Origin: Salisapilia sapeloensis
Lineage: Eukaryota > Oomycota > Peronosporomycetes > Peronosporales > Salisapiliaceae
Length of the DNA: 64,000 bases
Reading direction: 5' to 3'
Assembly (NCBI GenBank): GCA_023334545.1
Contig: JAADVB010000040.1
Coordinates: 36,880-100,879, forward strand
Shown here piece after piece: positions 10,235 to 20,719 of this stretch. Both the position numbers and the translations under genes were made by a program. The notes under the pieces are model-generated. The model had not been told where the DNA came from. It was given only the letters and a program-made list of their open reading frames with translations, and did not search any database. The stretch's first letter is position 1; each line of letters starts with the position of its first letter.

Positions 10235-12982
10235 ATGGATGCCAATGCACTGGACGCTGCCTTGCGAGCTGCCAAGTCGAGGGGTAAGAAGCGAAAACTG
10301 GAACAGACTCAAAAGCCAAGTACAGAGTCACAAGATGTCAAAACATCGTTGACGAAGAAACAAAAGGCGAAAAAAGAGAAGGAAGAGTACGCTACCGTTA
10401 TATCGGGGTTAGGCAGCATTATTGATACGTGGGGCCAGTCCATCCAGCATGCTACTAGTCCAGCTAAGACTAAGAAGAAAAAGACAAAGAAGAAACCTGT
10501 AGTGGTGCAGCATGACGATGAAAGCCAAAATATACCTCGCATTCAGCTCAAGAAGAAGGCGAATAAAAGTAGCAAGAAACTGCAGGCTAAAAAAGCTTCA
10601 GAAGAGAAACAGAAGAAACAGGTTCAGTCGTCTACAGGTATCAAAGATAGGAGCCTCATTCCGACGATTAAGGCGTCTGGGAAGCCAGTGCCTAGTGATC
10701 ATGGTTCTAAAACCCAGAAGCCGAAGCGTCGGTCTAATGCTAAAAGCAAAACGTTTATCACCAACAAGTTACCGGAACCATCTTCCTCTTATGACACACC
10801 TGAGAATAGTCAGGTGAAGGAGCAAGCAAAGACAGAAGCAACTAAGAAGCCTTCAGATGATGCTTCTGTGTTGGAAAAACTGACAGAGTCCGCTCTATTC
10901 AACTATGGTTCGGACAATTCTAGTAGTGGCGAGTCTTCATCGTCAGAGAAGTTTATAAAAGGTGGGAAGCTAGCGTCACCAGTCGCCAAGGCAGCACCGA
11001 CCCAAAAAACAAATGTAGAAACCTCGAAGGAAAATAAAAAGTCGCCTGTCAAGTCTGCGAATGGTAGAACCGGGTGGAATGGAGGGATGAATATTAGTAG
11101 GAAGTATACACAAAGCAACACGCAAGACAGATCTGATAAAGATAACGTATCAGCAGATGCTCTAAAGCAAAAGGCAGCAGAGACAGAATCAAGTAACGAG
11201 TCTTCTGATGAGACTTCTGTACTCGAAACGCTTTCAAAGTCCTCTCGAAAGAATTACATTGCGGAAGAGTCTAGTAGTGACGAATCGACAGCAGATTCAG
11301 CCATTGTACAGAGTAAAACGCCGTCTGTAGCAACAGCCAAGTCCATACCAGAGCAAAAGACAGACGTAAGTACAATTGATAATAAGAAAGAGGCACCTAC
11401 CAAGTCTTCAGTTACTACACCAAAGACGAATGCAGGAAAGGGTGTCACTAAGACAGATAGTAAAAAGCAAAAGGTTGTAAATAAGTCTAATAAAGCAAAA
11501 GTGCCGTCGGTTGACCCTAAACAGAGGACTCCGGCGAAGGAAGGTACAGTTGTGGAATCTCCACCTGGAACTCCTTTGGTCAAATCAGCGAATAAGAAGA
11601 CCAACAAGGTAGACAAAACACCGACAGTATCGACGTCGACAAAGACACAGAACTCTTCCGACAAGCAAGTGGTGGACTCTTATACGAGCTCCGACTCGTT
11701 ATCTCAAGACACTAGTATCGCAGACGTACATGCTAAATATGCGCTCCTCAAACCCAATAAGCGCGCTGATGGCAAGTCTCTATCTGTCTCTGGCGTCGTC
11801 AGCGACATCAAATTCTTCAGTCTCAATCTGTTCCACCTGATTATCACATCGAACGACCAATCTCTGTCTCTAGTTTGCAGGCAGAAACAGTTTAAAGACT
11901 TGAATAACCACGCATTTATACGCTTTAGTGCATCTTTCGACGTAGGTGACAAGGTCGAAGCGTCAGGTGTGCCTGGTAAATCCAAGGACAACATCGTCCA
12001 GTTGCATACAACATCAATAGTAAAGATCGTCTCTCCTGTCGCCCCTTTGAAAGCGAATGCCGAGGCGGAGACGGTCGAAGAGAAGTCCGCGCCAGTGGAT
12101 CCAGACTCTTGGATGGAAGCTGCGAATGTCATTTCTCAGTATCAAAAGGAGTCTGACTCGGAATCCGAAGCAGGTGAGATGCCGCTTCCACCGCTCGAGC
12201 GAAATCATAGCGACGAAGAGCTCTTTTCGGCGCTCATTGATTCCGCTGCTAGAGAAAGTTGGGAGCTGATCGAAGTTGGACGACTCGTTCGATTGTTTGC
12301 AGCACAATGGCGGATGGATAAGTCGTTGACGACCGAGTTCCTAGTAGACTACTGTCCTGAATTGGTTTGTGTTGACTTTCTGGAAGGCTTGAGCATGCAT
12401 CTTTCTGCCAAGCAGCTTTTGTCGATCTTTGACAAGGGCTCTGGTGATATACATGTCGTCAAGACCAAGTTGAGTGATGCGTTAGAGAACCATCTCTTAT
12501 ATGTGAATGATGAAGAAGTGCTAGAGTACATTGCTACGAAAGTGCAGGACATGTGGTCCAAGGATGAAGTGTTGGACTTCATCCTACCACTTGTCGAAAG
12601 CTTAAATACGATCGAACAGGCCGGGACGTTGTTGAAACATATTACAGAGAGCTGGTATCCGCAAGAAACGGCAGCATTTGTCCAGAAGATTCTACTGTCG
12701 CCTGCATATGACGATCTGGAGGGAAAGCAGGAAGACCTGCTACTGAGTCTACCGACACTACGCGGTCGACTTGACTTTCCGAATCGCCAGTCAGCGGAAG
12801 ACGCGGATGAACGAGGGAATTTGATCGGATTCATCAGTGACGACGATGAAGTCGAGTACGGTCAGGAAGAGTCGGAAGAGGAAGAAAATCAATTCATTTT
12901 GAATGAAGCCGAGGAAGGAGACGAATCCGAGGAGAGTCAAGGAGAGGAATCAGACGATAGTGGAGAGGAATCAGAGGAATAG
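10235..12982 (+). CDS. Lys/Ser/acid-rich protein with OB-fold-like domain, probably nuclear
   Basis: A 915-aa single-exon protein not assigned to a named family. Residues 1-200 are very Lys-rich with many KKKTKKK-type clusters that would act as nuclear or nucleolar signals. A Ser/Lys-rich disordered stretch follows and contains an internal duplication (SVLEKL...NYGSD and SVLETL...NYIAE). Residues about 513-600 alternate beta-like segments (LSVSGVVSDIKFF, HLIITSNDQSLSLVC, DKVEASGVPG) that look like an OB-fold nucleic-acid-binding domain. Residues about 650-860 look alpha-helical, and the last 55 residues are almost all Glu/Asp/Ser. The layout suggests a chromatin, ribosome-biogenesis or RNA-binding factor; that is inference from composition. 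The next gene starts 172 bp downstream on the same strand. Confidence 0.75.
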   Translation: MDANALDAALRAAKSRGKKRKLEQTQKPSTESQDVKTSLTKKQKAKKEKEEYATVISGLGSIIDTWGQSIQHATSPAKTKKKKTKKKPVVVQHDDESQNIPRIQLKKKANKSSKKLQAKKASEEKQKKQVQSSTGIKDRSLIPTIKASGKPVPSDHGSKTQKPKRRSNAKSKTFITNKLPEPSSSYDTPENSQVKEQAKTEATKKPSDDASVLEKLTESALFNYGSDNSSSGESSSSEKFIKGGKLASPVAKAAPTQKTNVETSKENKKSPVKSANGRTGWNGGMNISRKYTQSNTQDRSDKDNVSADALKQKAAETESSNESSDETSVLETLSKSSRKNYIAEESSSDESTADSAIVQSKTPSVATAKSIPEQKTDVSTIDNKKEAPTKSSVTTPKTNAGKGVTKTDSKKQKVVNKSNKAKVPSVDPKQRTPAKEGTVVESPPGTPLVKSANKKTNKVDKTPTVSTSTKTQNSSDKQVVDSYTSSDSLSQDTSIADVHAKYALLKPNKRADGKSLSVSGVVSDIKFFSLNLFHLIITSNDQSLSLVCRQKQFKDLNNHAFIRFSASFDVGDKVEASGVPGKSKDNIVQLHTTSIVKIVSPVAPLKANAEAETVEEKSAPVDPDSWMEAANVISQYQKESDSESEAGEMPLPPLERNHSDEELFSALIDSAARESWELIEVGRLVRLFAAQWRMDKSLTTEFLVDYCPELVCVDFLEGLSMHLSAKQLLSIFDKGSGDIHVVKTKLSDALENHLLYVNDEEVLEYIATKVQDMWSKDEVLDFILPLVESLNTIEQAGTLLKHITESWYPQETAAFVQKILLSPAYDDLEGKQEDLLLSLPTLRGRLDFPNRQSAEDADERGNLIGFISDDDEVEYGQEESEEEENQFILNEAEEGDESEESQGEESDDSGEESEE
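10853..11410 (+). repeat. Two diverged copies of a ~65-residue unit inside the OB-like protein
   Basis: Translated copy 1 (10853-11049) runs SVLEKLTES, NYGSD, SSSGESSSS, QKTNVETS, NKKSP. Copy 2 (11204-11410) runs SVLETLSKS, NYIAEE, SSSDESTADS, QKTDVSTI, NKKEAP. The order and spacing of these blocks are kept while the residues between them differ, so this is an old in-frame duplication rather than chance low complexity. Confidence 0.6.
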
Positions 12983-13126
12983 AATCTAGCGATAACTTAG
13001 CGACAGGTTGATCTACCTACATGTCCATCGTTTTCTAGGCTCGTCACCTGTAGAGTACCGTAGATAGCGCTAGTGTCCATACCGCATCGGTTGAAGATCT
13101 ACCTTTCGTATCTTCAAGTGCTCAGC

Positions 13127-13143
13127 TCATTTATCATTTTTTC
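13127..13143 (+). promoter_or_regulatory. Oomycete initiator plus flanking element (Inr/FPR) of the isochorismatase-like gene
   Basis: TCATTT followed two bases later by CATTTTTTC fits the oomycete core promoter pattern YCAYTY-n-CAWTTT known from Phytophthora. It lies only 11 bp before the ATG at 13155, implying a very short 5' leader. Confidence 0.5.
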
Positions 13144-13154
13144 TACCACGAAGA

Positions 13155-13769
13155 ATGACTCCTGCACTGAATGTCGCTAAGCGTCTTGGACGCATGACCC
13201 CGGCCTCCACCGCCCTGTTTGTGTGTGACATCCAGGAACGATTCCGTGGTGCGATTCATGAAATGCCCACGACGATCCACGGGTCGAACACGATGGTGAG
13301 TCTCGCCAAGCTCATGAAGCTCCCTATCATCGTCACGACGCAGTACCAGGAAAAACTGGGCGATACCGTCTCGGAGATTACGAGCAACCTCGAAGGCGCT
13401 CCAAACGTCCAGATTGTCGACAAGACTCTGTTCTCCATGCTCACGGGGGACGTCACGCACCTTCTCGATCAGCTCAAACCCAAGTCGATTCTCTTGTGTG
13501 GCATCGAAAGCCATGTCTGTGTCTTGCAGACGTGCTTGGATCTGCTTGCGCAGGGATATGACGTCCACGTGATCTCGGATGCAGTGTCCAGCAGCAGCAA
13601 GTACAACCGAGAAATGGCACTCGAACGCATGCGTTCTGCCGGAGCGTACATTTCGACGGTCGAGATGGCGATTTTCCAACTCGCGCAAGATGCGAGTCAC
13701 CCCAAGTTCAAGACGGTGTCCAGCCTCATCAAGGAGTTCCAGAAGGAGAAGAACGGCTTTGACGTTTAA
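13155..13769 (+). CDS. Isochorismatase-family cysteine hydrolase (ISOC1-like)
   Basis: A 204-aa single-domain protein of the isochorismatase-like superfamily (alpha/beta hydrolase with a D-K-C triad). The triad is visible: Asp25 in CDIQERF, Lys90 in VDKTLFSM and Cys122 in GIESHVCVLQTC. The length and the AGAYISTVEMAIFQL segment near the C-terminus match the small eukaryotic ISOC1/ISOC2 branch rather than bacterial siderophore enzymes. The true substrate of this branch is unknown; oomycetes also have secreted isochorismatases proposed to lower host salicylate, but no signal peptide is visible here, so an intracellular or peroxisomal/mitochondrial role is more likely. An initiator element sits just upstream. 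A 212-aa open frame on the opposite strand is only its shadow. Confidence 0.9.
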   Translation: MTPALNVAKRLGRMTPASTALFVCDIQERFRGAIHEMPTTIHGSNTMVSLAKLMKLPIIVTTQYQEKLGDTVSEITSNLEGAPNVQIVDKTLFSMLTGDVTHLLDQLKPKSILLCGIESHVCVLQTCLDLLAQGYDVHVISDAVSSSSKYNREMALERMRSAGAYISTVEMAIFQLAQDASHPKFKTVSSLIKEFQKEKNGFDV

Positions 13770-15142
13770 CTCTGGCAACACATCATCGAGTATTGGTTCT
13801 TTCGTTTTAGCATGAACACGTTAATGAAAAGTCTACCTGAGGCTGAAGTATTCCTTACCCTTGAGTTTATGTAAATGATGGATATTATTGGCTACTATTG
13901 CTAGGCTAGTATGCTGACTGTATGTGCTTTAAATCGATAGCTCTGATTGTGTGAATCTATCGGTTGTACGTCCTAAGGACTGACGAGGATATGTTGTCTC
14001 GATGGCATTTGGTTGAAGTACTTGCAAGATATTTGGTCAATTCCCTTCCGTCGGAGCAGTAGGAAATCGTCTGAGAGCGGACAATTAGACGAAATGATTG
14101 AACTAGCACGAACCGAAGTCCGTTGCGTGCACGACTGACACTATCTCAATATGTTTCTACCACTCCAACGGGATGAACAACGGGCAGCTACTGGATGCTG
14201 AGATCTCGACGGGGAAGGAGCTTGGAACAAGACTGCACGTGGCGCTATACTATCCCCACAGAGCACTCCAAGTGCGAACGCGCTACACGATTTGGCGGAA
14301 CATGCGTTGAAAATCCATCTTAGATAAAGAGCCAGAAGAGCATGCGTGCTATGGCACTGTGTTGGCGGATGCATGCTGCAAAGGGCGCACTGCATCAACA
14401 TCTTCGTCTGTCTACTGGCTAATGCACTTACCAATGCATATCCAGTAATGCTACATGCTCAAGTACTTTCCATTCCTTTCTTGTAGACGTCAAGATTACC
14501 GTTGAAAAAGATTCGTATGCTTTTTATAGCCGGAAGTAGCAAAGACCTGCACACGAGATGGAGGAAGGAAAGCCAAAGGATCTAGATTTCTACAAGACCT
14601 CTTTCACTCACTCTTGTAGCTGTCCTAGTAAGCGTCTCATCGACTACATATCCAGAAAATCTCTTTGAACCGTCGTCGAGTCTTTCTGCGAGTTGACGAG
14701 CATAAGTTGGTAGGCATAGCTCTTTGGGAATAAGTACATGTAATGCTCGTGAATCGACATGCAATGCACGCATACTTATTCCAGGAAACTTATGAACGCT
14801 TCGAGAGCGAGCTGCGAATGAAGCCAAGTGTAGACGTAGGAAGATGATGCGGTGGAAATTAAAAGCCTTGACATGTCCCTTAGATCTTGTGGTACTATCG
14901 AGACGCACAACGTTCGATATTGTCCCATATCTCTCTACTTGCTCCTCTCACACGAGTCTATCCCAATTCTTCCTCCCCATTGCCCATCATGAACCCATCC
15001 ATTGACAAGAGTAGTTTTGGAACACTAGGTCGGAAAGTCGAACATTTGTGTCGAAAATAGCACTCCTTTTTCCACATTCGCACGCTTGGTCTCGCAAGTT
15101 GGAAGCGATAACGACTCATTTTTCATCTCCCGCCTGATAGAA
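13770..15142. other. Gene-poor stretch, no supported gene
   Basis: Frames up to about 108 codons occur on the minus strand (14582-14908), but they lack an ATG-led start, family motifs or a splice partner giving a longer frame. No tRNA-like clover-leaf, tandem repeat or transposase motif was recognised. The end near 15143 holds the promoter of the next gene. Confidence 0.5.
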
Positions 15143-16009
15143 ATGATCGACCATGTCTTTGCTTTCCACGCCTACTCGGAAATCCAGATTGCTGCTATGG
15201 CGCTAGGTGGGATGATCGTCGGCGTCGCTCTACTCTCCTACTACGTCGTTGCGCCGGAATTCGAACGCCACTTGCACAAAGCGGACGGTCTGGAACCTCA
15301 AGGAAGGTACTCGAGTCCGCAGCCGTACTACTCGACCACTCCGACAGGCCACAAGCATCGGACGCTAATCAAAAAGCGCCATTCCATCTCCTCATCGCGT
15401 GTTAAGGATGACTTGGCCCTCACATCCCTTAGTGATGATGATAATGTCTGGGTCGACTCAGACGTGCTCCAGAGCTATGCGATGTTTCCACCAACGTCAG
15501 AGCCTTGCAGGAGAAAAGTGATGTACAAGCTTTCGAAACGTCGAAAGAGTGAGAGTGATGCGAATCGAGCTGAAAAACTACGAAAGCGAGTCATGTTGCG
15601 TACACTAGAGGAAGAGATTCAAGGTGCCATTAAAGAGAGCAATGCTGCGGAGAACCATGGCAAGAAGATGAGGAATGTGACCAAGTCGTCGATCGAGGAG
15701 AAACTGTCGGAAGCACGCGTCCAGGAAGTTCAGTCTCACCCGGTTCACTGCACGGATGAGTTCCGGGCACTTACGACGACAAGTCAGACGGAGAGCATTG
15801 TAGAGGCACTGGCGATGGTACACGATGTGATCAGTTGCTACTTGTCTGGTGAACATCGAGACTTGAACAAAGTTTCGGTTTTTTGCAACTCGTTGTTAGA
15901 GTACGACGGACTGAACTTGCTTCGGACTTTGGAGCAGTCAGAGGATACGAGGGTGCGTAAACTATCGACGGCAGTGATTGAGAAAGCAGTACCTTGTATT
16001 TGGCATTAA
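15143..16009 (+). CDS. Single-pass membrane protein with ARM-like C-terminus, unknown function
   Basis: A 288-aa protein from the first ATG in frame (15143); the open frame reaches further up only with non-ATG codons. Residues about 14-36 (AAMALGGMIVGVALLSYYVV) form one clear transmembrane helix, followed by a Lys/Arg/Ser-rich cytosolic-type middle. The last 75 residues (LAMVHDVISCYLSG..., NSLLEYDGLNLLRTLEQSE, VRKLSTAVIEKAVPCIW) resemble an armadillo-like repeat pair such as those in importin-alpha-type proteins. The family was not recognised; an organelle- or ER-tethered adaptor is a guess. Both flanks are gene-poor. Confidence 0.65.
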   Translation: MIDHVFAFHAYSEIQIAAMALGGMIVGVALLSYYVVAPEFERHLHKADGLEPQGRYSSPQPYYSTTPTGHKHRTLIKKRHSISSSRVKDDLALTSLSDDDNVWVDSDVLQSYAMFPPTSEPCRRKVMYKLSKRRKSESDANRAEKLRKRVMLRTLEEEIQGAIKESNAAENHGKKMRNVTKSSIEEKLSEARVQEVQSHPVHCTDEFRALTTTSQTESIVEALAMVHDVISCYLSGEHRDLNKVSVFCNSLLEYDGLNLLRTLEQSEDTRVRKLSTAVIEKAVPCIWH

Positions 16010-16892
16010 GTAGAACTCGTCTAGTAGGCTTCTACGTTCTACAGACATTTGTTTATCCGCGTAATAAATCATTGCATGATGCTTAAGATCAGAAAGAAGC
16101 TTTCTTGTGCACATATCCCATGCGCTCATCTCACGTTCGTACTTCGCCGAAACCGATGTACGGATCCCATCGGCGGTAGATGGGATCGTCCGGTATGTTT
16201 GCCGACAAGAACGTTACTGATTCCATCTATGCCGACATCCTGCGCATCGTCCACTGGATGGGACTTCGCGGCCGTCGCACTAAAAAGACGCCACAAGTGG
16301 TATTACTCTGACATGGAAGACGGTATCAAAGGTAGTCGATAAGATTGAACGAGAAGTTTCATCCTGGGAGACATGTAGAACAGCGAACAGAACTTACGTT
16401 TTTATGATTGAAATCAAAGTTTAGATAGCGACGATAGCTATTCGACGACCACTAGCAGCGATAGATCGAGGCTTCGTGTAATAACCGTGGCTCCTGATAC
16501 TTTAGTGCGGAACCCGTGGATATTTTGTATGATAGTACCAGTACCACCTACATGTTCTGTATATGCCTTTGAAATTAGTTTGCTCAGGGCTTACTCCTAT
16601 TTGGAGTAGAGCAACACGATTCCTCTCAAGCCTACTCTGGACTTGTACCTTATACGTTATACCTCTGTGAGCAGAAATACTGGAAACGAAACGATGTCGT
16701 CAAAGTATGCCTGAGTGGAGTTTTCAGTTTATTATAATTCATAGATCTTCCAGCTCTGTGCTAAATGTAAACTGATGTTATCGACTCCAAACTGCGTACT
16801 ATAGCAACTTCATCTCTATCGAGGCTTTGAGTACTCGAGCATGTGCTCCGTAAGGTGGTGACTACATAAGTGGAAGCGCTAAAAAGAATAAA

Positions 16893-16992
16893 CTACGGCG
16901 AGCCACTGGTCTCCGTTGATGGCCACGATGGCTTCGATGGCGTCAGCCACTGCAAACGCCCATCAAGTCACCACTCTCACCAAGTTAACGGC
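16893..16992 (-). pseudogene. Relic of a papain-like cysteine protease active-site region
   Basis: Read on the minus strand, this short stretch translates WAFAVADAIEAIVAINGDQ, nearly the same as WAFAAADAIEAAVAINEDQ right after the catalytic Cys of the intact protease gene at 22494-23987. At the place of the catalytic Cys codon (TGC) there is a TGA stop, another stop follows soon after, and no homologous sequence could be followed far on either side. It is a decayed copy of a related gene. Confidence 0.75.
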
Positions 16993-17711
16993 ATAGGATA
17001 CCCCACGCGATGACATGACGAGATGTGAATGCTCGAGCATATTGGAATCCGTGCTGTAGAATCCATGGTAATACTACGAGATAACTGCCAGTTGAGCGTC
17101 ATTGTTCAATGGCTTCCCACTTTGCTATTGTACAAGGATTACCAAACACAATGCGATGCTTGCGATCGCAAAAGCAACTACACCTTGCTTGGTAGATTAT
17201 CAGCTTTACTGCAACCTACGATATTGTTGCTCCTTCAAGTAGACACGCTGTCCATACCGGCTTTCGCTCGCTCGCATGGCATCGTGGCAACCTCGGGATA
17301 AGTTCAAGGATACCAGAGACAGTCGCACGACTCGAATTCAATGACGCAAGCACTGCAATGAACAAAGGCCGAACAGAAAGACAGTTTTCATATCTACGAT
17401 AAGCTCCAGAAAGCTCTAGCTGAAGTTGCACTTGCAGTAGACGAAGATTCGTCTAGAAACTGCAACCTAGGCATCCTTGGCGGCCCCGTTCCAACCATTC
17501 CTTGTTAAATTCAACTTCAATCGTGAGTGCCATCCATTAATTATGCTTGCTATCAGTCAGTGGGTTGACACGAGCCTCATCTGCAACGAGCTGGTTGCAG
17601 CTAGGCTCTGATCGTCAGCACTGGACGTGTTGAAATCTTGGATAGTCGCGATGACCTTGTCGCCACAATCTCTCTGTTTGGACGAATCGATCCATTCGCT
17701 TTGGGTTTTCT

Positions 17712-17728
17712 TCATTCTCACATTTCAC
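17712..17728 (+). promoter_or_regulatory. Inr/FPR-like core promoter of the first aminotransferase gene
   Basis: TCATTC, three bases, then CATTTCAC matches the oomycete initiator plus flanking promoter region. It ends 44 bp before the ATG at 17773. Confidence 0.45.
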
Positions 17729-17772
17729 ATCAAGTACTCAAGCACCGCACCACCTTCTAATACCTACTAGCT

Positions 17773-19106
17773 ATGTGTCCTACCAACGGTACTGCCGACA
17801 ACAAGCTAGAAGCGCACAAAATGGCCATGTCCGAATTTGCGCAATCGATCTCGAATCCCATTCGCAATGTGGTGGAAGGCATCAAGATGCCGGAAACTTC
17901 AGAAAAGAAGCTCATCCTCCTTGCCTACGGTGACCCGACCTTGTTTGGCAACCTCCGATGCCCAGGCTTGATGAAGAAAGCTCTCATCCGATGCCTGGAT
18001 GATGACAAGAACGACGGATACTTCCACAGCACTGGCAGTCCTGCTGCTCGAACCGCAATTGCGCAGCATGCGAACTCGGAGCTTGGTCCTCTCACCAAGG
18101 ATGATGTTGTCATCACCTGCGGAGCTGCTGGAGCTCTTGACATGGTCATTCGAGGAATCGCCAACGAAGGTAGGATCTATCTCCATTGCTCTATGCAATT
18201 AGATGCTAATAATAGTGCTGTGCAGGTGACAACTTGCTGATCCCTCGACCAGGGTACCCTGCTTACGAGACGCACTGCAAGTCTGGTGGTATCGAGCCTC
18301 GCTTCTACCGACTTTTACCTGAAAAGCAATGGGAGTCCGACCTCGAAGAGATGCAGTCTCTCATTGACGACAGGACCAAAGCTATCATCATCACGAACCC
18401 ATCCAACCCGTGCGGTAGTGTCTACACCAAGGAGCACTTGCTCGAGATTCTCGAAGTGGCCGAGCGTAACAACTTGCCAATCATCACGGACGAGATCTAC
18501 GGTGACATGACGTTCGGAGACAACGTCTTCTACCCACTCGCGTCCCTTTCGAAGAACGTCCCGATCCTGACAGTCAGTGGCTTGGCCAAACACTTCCTCG
18601 TGCCTGGATGGCGTGTCGGCTGGTTGATCGTGAGCGACCGTAACGGTGTACTCAAGGACGTTCGACAAGGCTTTAACAACATCGCGATGCTCCTCTTGGG
18701 CACCAACTCCTTGGCACAGAGCGTCATCCCGGACGTCCTAACGCCCAAGCCTGGAAGCGCAGAAGAACAGGAGGTGAAAGACTTTAAGAGCCACTACTAT
18801 GGCGTTTTGGAAAAGAATGCCAAAGTCACGATGGATATTGTGAACGCGATTCCAGGTATGGACGTCGTGACGCCACAGGGATCGCTCTATGCGATGGTCA
18901 AGATGAACCCGAGCAAGTTCAAGGACATCGAGGACGACGTTGAGTTCACGCAAAAGTTTTTAGATGAGGAATCCGTCCTAGTCCTCCCAGGTCAGTGTTT
19001 TGGCATGCCAAACTACTTCCGAACACTGACTTGTCCGCCAAAGGACACGCTAGACGATGCTTTCAGTCGCATGGCTGCATTCTGCAAGCGCCATGCAAAG
19101 GAATAA
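17773..19106 (+). CDS. Tyrosine-aminotransferase-like PLP enzyme, copy 1
   Basis: Fold-type I aminotransferase of the tyrosine/nicotianamine aminotransferase group, expected to exchange the amino group of aromatic or related amino acids with 2-oxoglutarate. Exons are 17773-18169 and 18226-19106 (425 aa); the 56-bp intron splits the Gly codon of NEG/DNLL. Seen: YGDPT near the start, GYFHSTGSPAAR, TNPSNPCGS, TDEIYGDMTF and the PLP lysine at about residue 254 in SGLAKHFLVPGWRVGW. The C-terminal FRTLTCPP contains the carboxylate-binding Arg. The call rests on these motifs and on full family length. Two paralogues lie at 21067 and 29951 with different intron positions. No targeting peptide is evident, so it is probably cytosolic. 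Confidence 0.92.
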
Positions 19107-19403
19107 ATAAACTTGGAACTAGTTTGACATCGAAAGCTCGTTGCGAAGGTTATCTAGGTCTATCGTACTTGTACATCTACTCGTCATTCCAAAAGGCGTA
19201 TTATTAAGTTGGAAGTCAAGATGTACTACTTTCATAGCACGTCATGTTTATAGAGCTTACGAGGACAGGAATGACTCATCACATGCTCTACGCGCGTATC
19301 CTCGTAAAACGAATATGCTCCTGACTGTGCTGGAGGATTTTATACAAACTCCAAGTTTATATGATATGCGTTTTCGTCGCACAACACGTAGATTTGATGC
19401 AAG

Positions 19404-20719
19404 ATGATACTCGGTACTGTACCGGCATTTGCTCCTGACTTTGCACGCCAATGTGGACTACAAGAACCACTTCGACTGTACCACCCACTGTATATCCACG
19501 ATCTACGTTCGGTGCAAAAGCACCGTGAGACGGTGGTCGATATAGCTTGTAAGAATCGGTCCGAGAGCCATTACTCGGGCGATCAGCAATTGCGACAGAG
19601 TGTAGAATTGAAATTCGGCGACTTTATAGACTACTACCAAGCTTGTTTTATTCAGCAAAGTCATTGGCTGCATTCTGTCGAAGATCTCGACTTTTACTTG
19701 TGCCAATGCCCCATAGCTACGTACGAATCGGACAGTACTAGCTCCGGCGCCAAGCTACCGCATCTAATGGACGACTTTATCACGTATTCTTTCTTTTATA
19801 TCAAATTTAAATTATGGTACAGTTAACTTATTGGAGAGGTAGGCCGGCTTGCTTGCAACAAGAAGACGTGACTCAAGTGAATGTCTGGATGACCGTCAAG
19901 CCGAGCGAAACGACACTCCATTACGACGCATACAAAAACATTCTGGTCGTTCTATACGGTCAGAAGACTGTCACGCTGTATCCCCCATCAGACACCAGTT
20001 CCTTGGACGCATACCCAGTCTACTCGACCAGTCCGAATCATGTGCAGCCATCGTCATATAAGCGCGAAAGAGGAAGCTCAAGCGGTCAAGTCTTCCATGT
20101 AAAAGCTGGCGACGCCCTTTTTATCCCAGAAGGCTGGTGGCATCAAGTACATAGCGCTGGCTTTACGATCGCCATCAACTACTGGTTCTCTGGTATGCGC
20201 AAACACTTGCTGGCAGCGTCTCAATCTCTGCCATACTACGCCCGAGTGTTGGTGGAAGCGATGGTTCATGCGGAACATAAACGAGTCATGGCTGAGCAAA
20301 GGCAAACGTGTCGAACAGAGATGGGTCTTGGTAAACCAGTAGAGGCAGATAGAGTGGTACACGAGATTATGCGCACGGACGCAGCAAAGCGTCGGGAGCA
20401 GTGTCTCATGGCTCTCGACGATAGAAACTTTGATCATATCCAGCGTCTTTTACTGGAAAATCACAAGAAGATCCTTGTGGAAGTCATACAGAACGCGTCG
20501 GATATATTCGCTACATATTTGACCGATTCGTGGGAGAAAGACGATGGCAGTTCGTCATGTGCGTCGGAAGTATTAGCCCTCTTTGACGATGAAAGCGTAG
20601 ATATTCGCGCCGTTCTTACACGTAAGAAAGAGTGCTTCCGTCAGCACTTGTGCCAGCGGGTACTGCATCAGACACTTGGGGTCTATCCCGTAGATAACTC
20701 AGAGCAAAAATACAATTAA
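19404..20719 (+). CDS. JmjC / cupin-8 domain 2-oxoglutarate oxygenase-like protein
   Basis: Putative Fe(II)/2-oxoglutarate-dependent hydroxylase or demethylase. Exons are 19404-19783 and 19837-20719 (420 aa); the 53-bp intron is inferred because it is the GT/AG pair that removes the stop at 19824 and keeps the frame (FIT/GRPACLQQEDV). The cupin core is clear: VNVWMTVKPSETTLHYDAY gives the HxD iron ligands, QKTVTLYPPSD follows, and GDALFIPEGWWHQVHS gives the distal His. The N-terminal VPAFAPDF and the D-F-I-D-Y-Y segment fit the region before the core. The C-terminal 130 residues are helical and unrecognised. Similar single-domain JmjC proteins act on tRNA, ribosomal proteins or histones, so the substrate is open. 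The acceptor site is the least certain part. Confidence 0.8.

Larger units (their letters stand above)
16010..17772. other. Gene-poor stretch with one protease gene relic
   Basis: No frame over 100 codons and no family motif was seen. The only recognisable content is a ~100-bp degenerate fragment of a papain-like protease gene (16893-16992). The last 60 bases carry an initiator-like element for the aminotransferase at 17773. Confidence 0.55.

Noticed and set aside
13143-13781. 212-codon minus-strand frame opposite the isochorismatase-like gene
   Set aside because: It is a shadow of the plus-strand gene, whose catalytic triad is intact; the antisense product matches nothing recognisable.
14582-14908. 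108-codon minus-strand frame with Arg/Leu-rich, coding-looking composition
   Set aside because: It lacks an ATG at a sensible start, and joining it to nearby minus-strand frames by GT/AG sites gave no longer or family-like protein.
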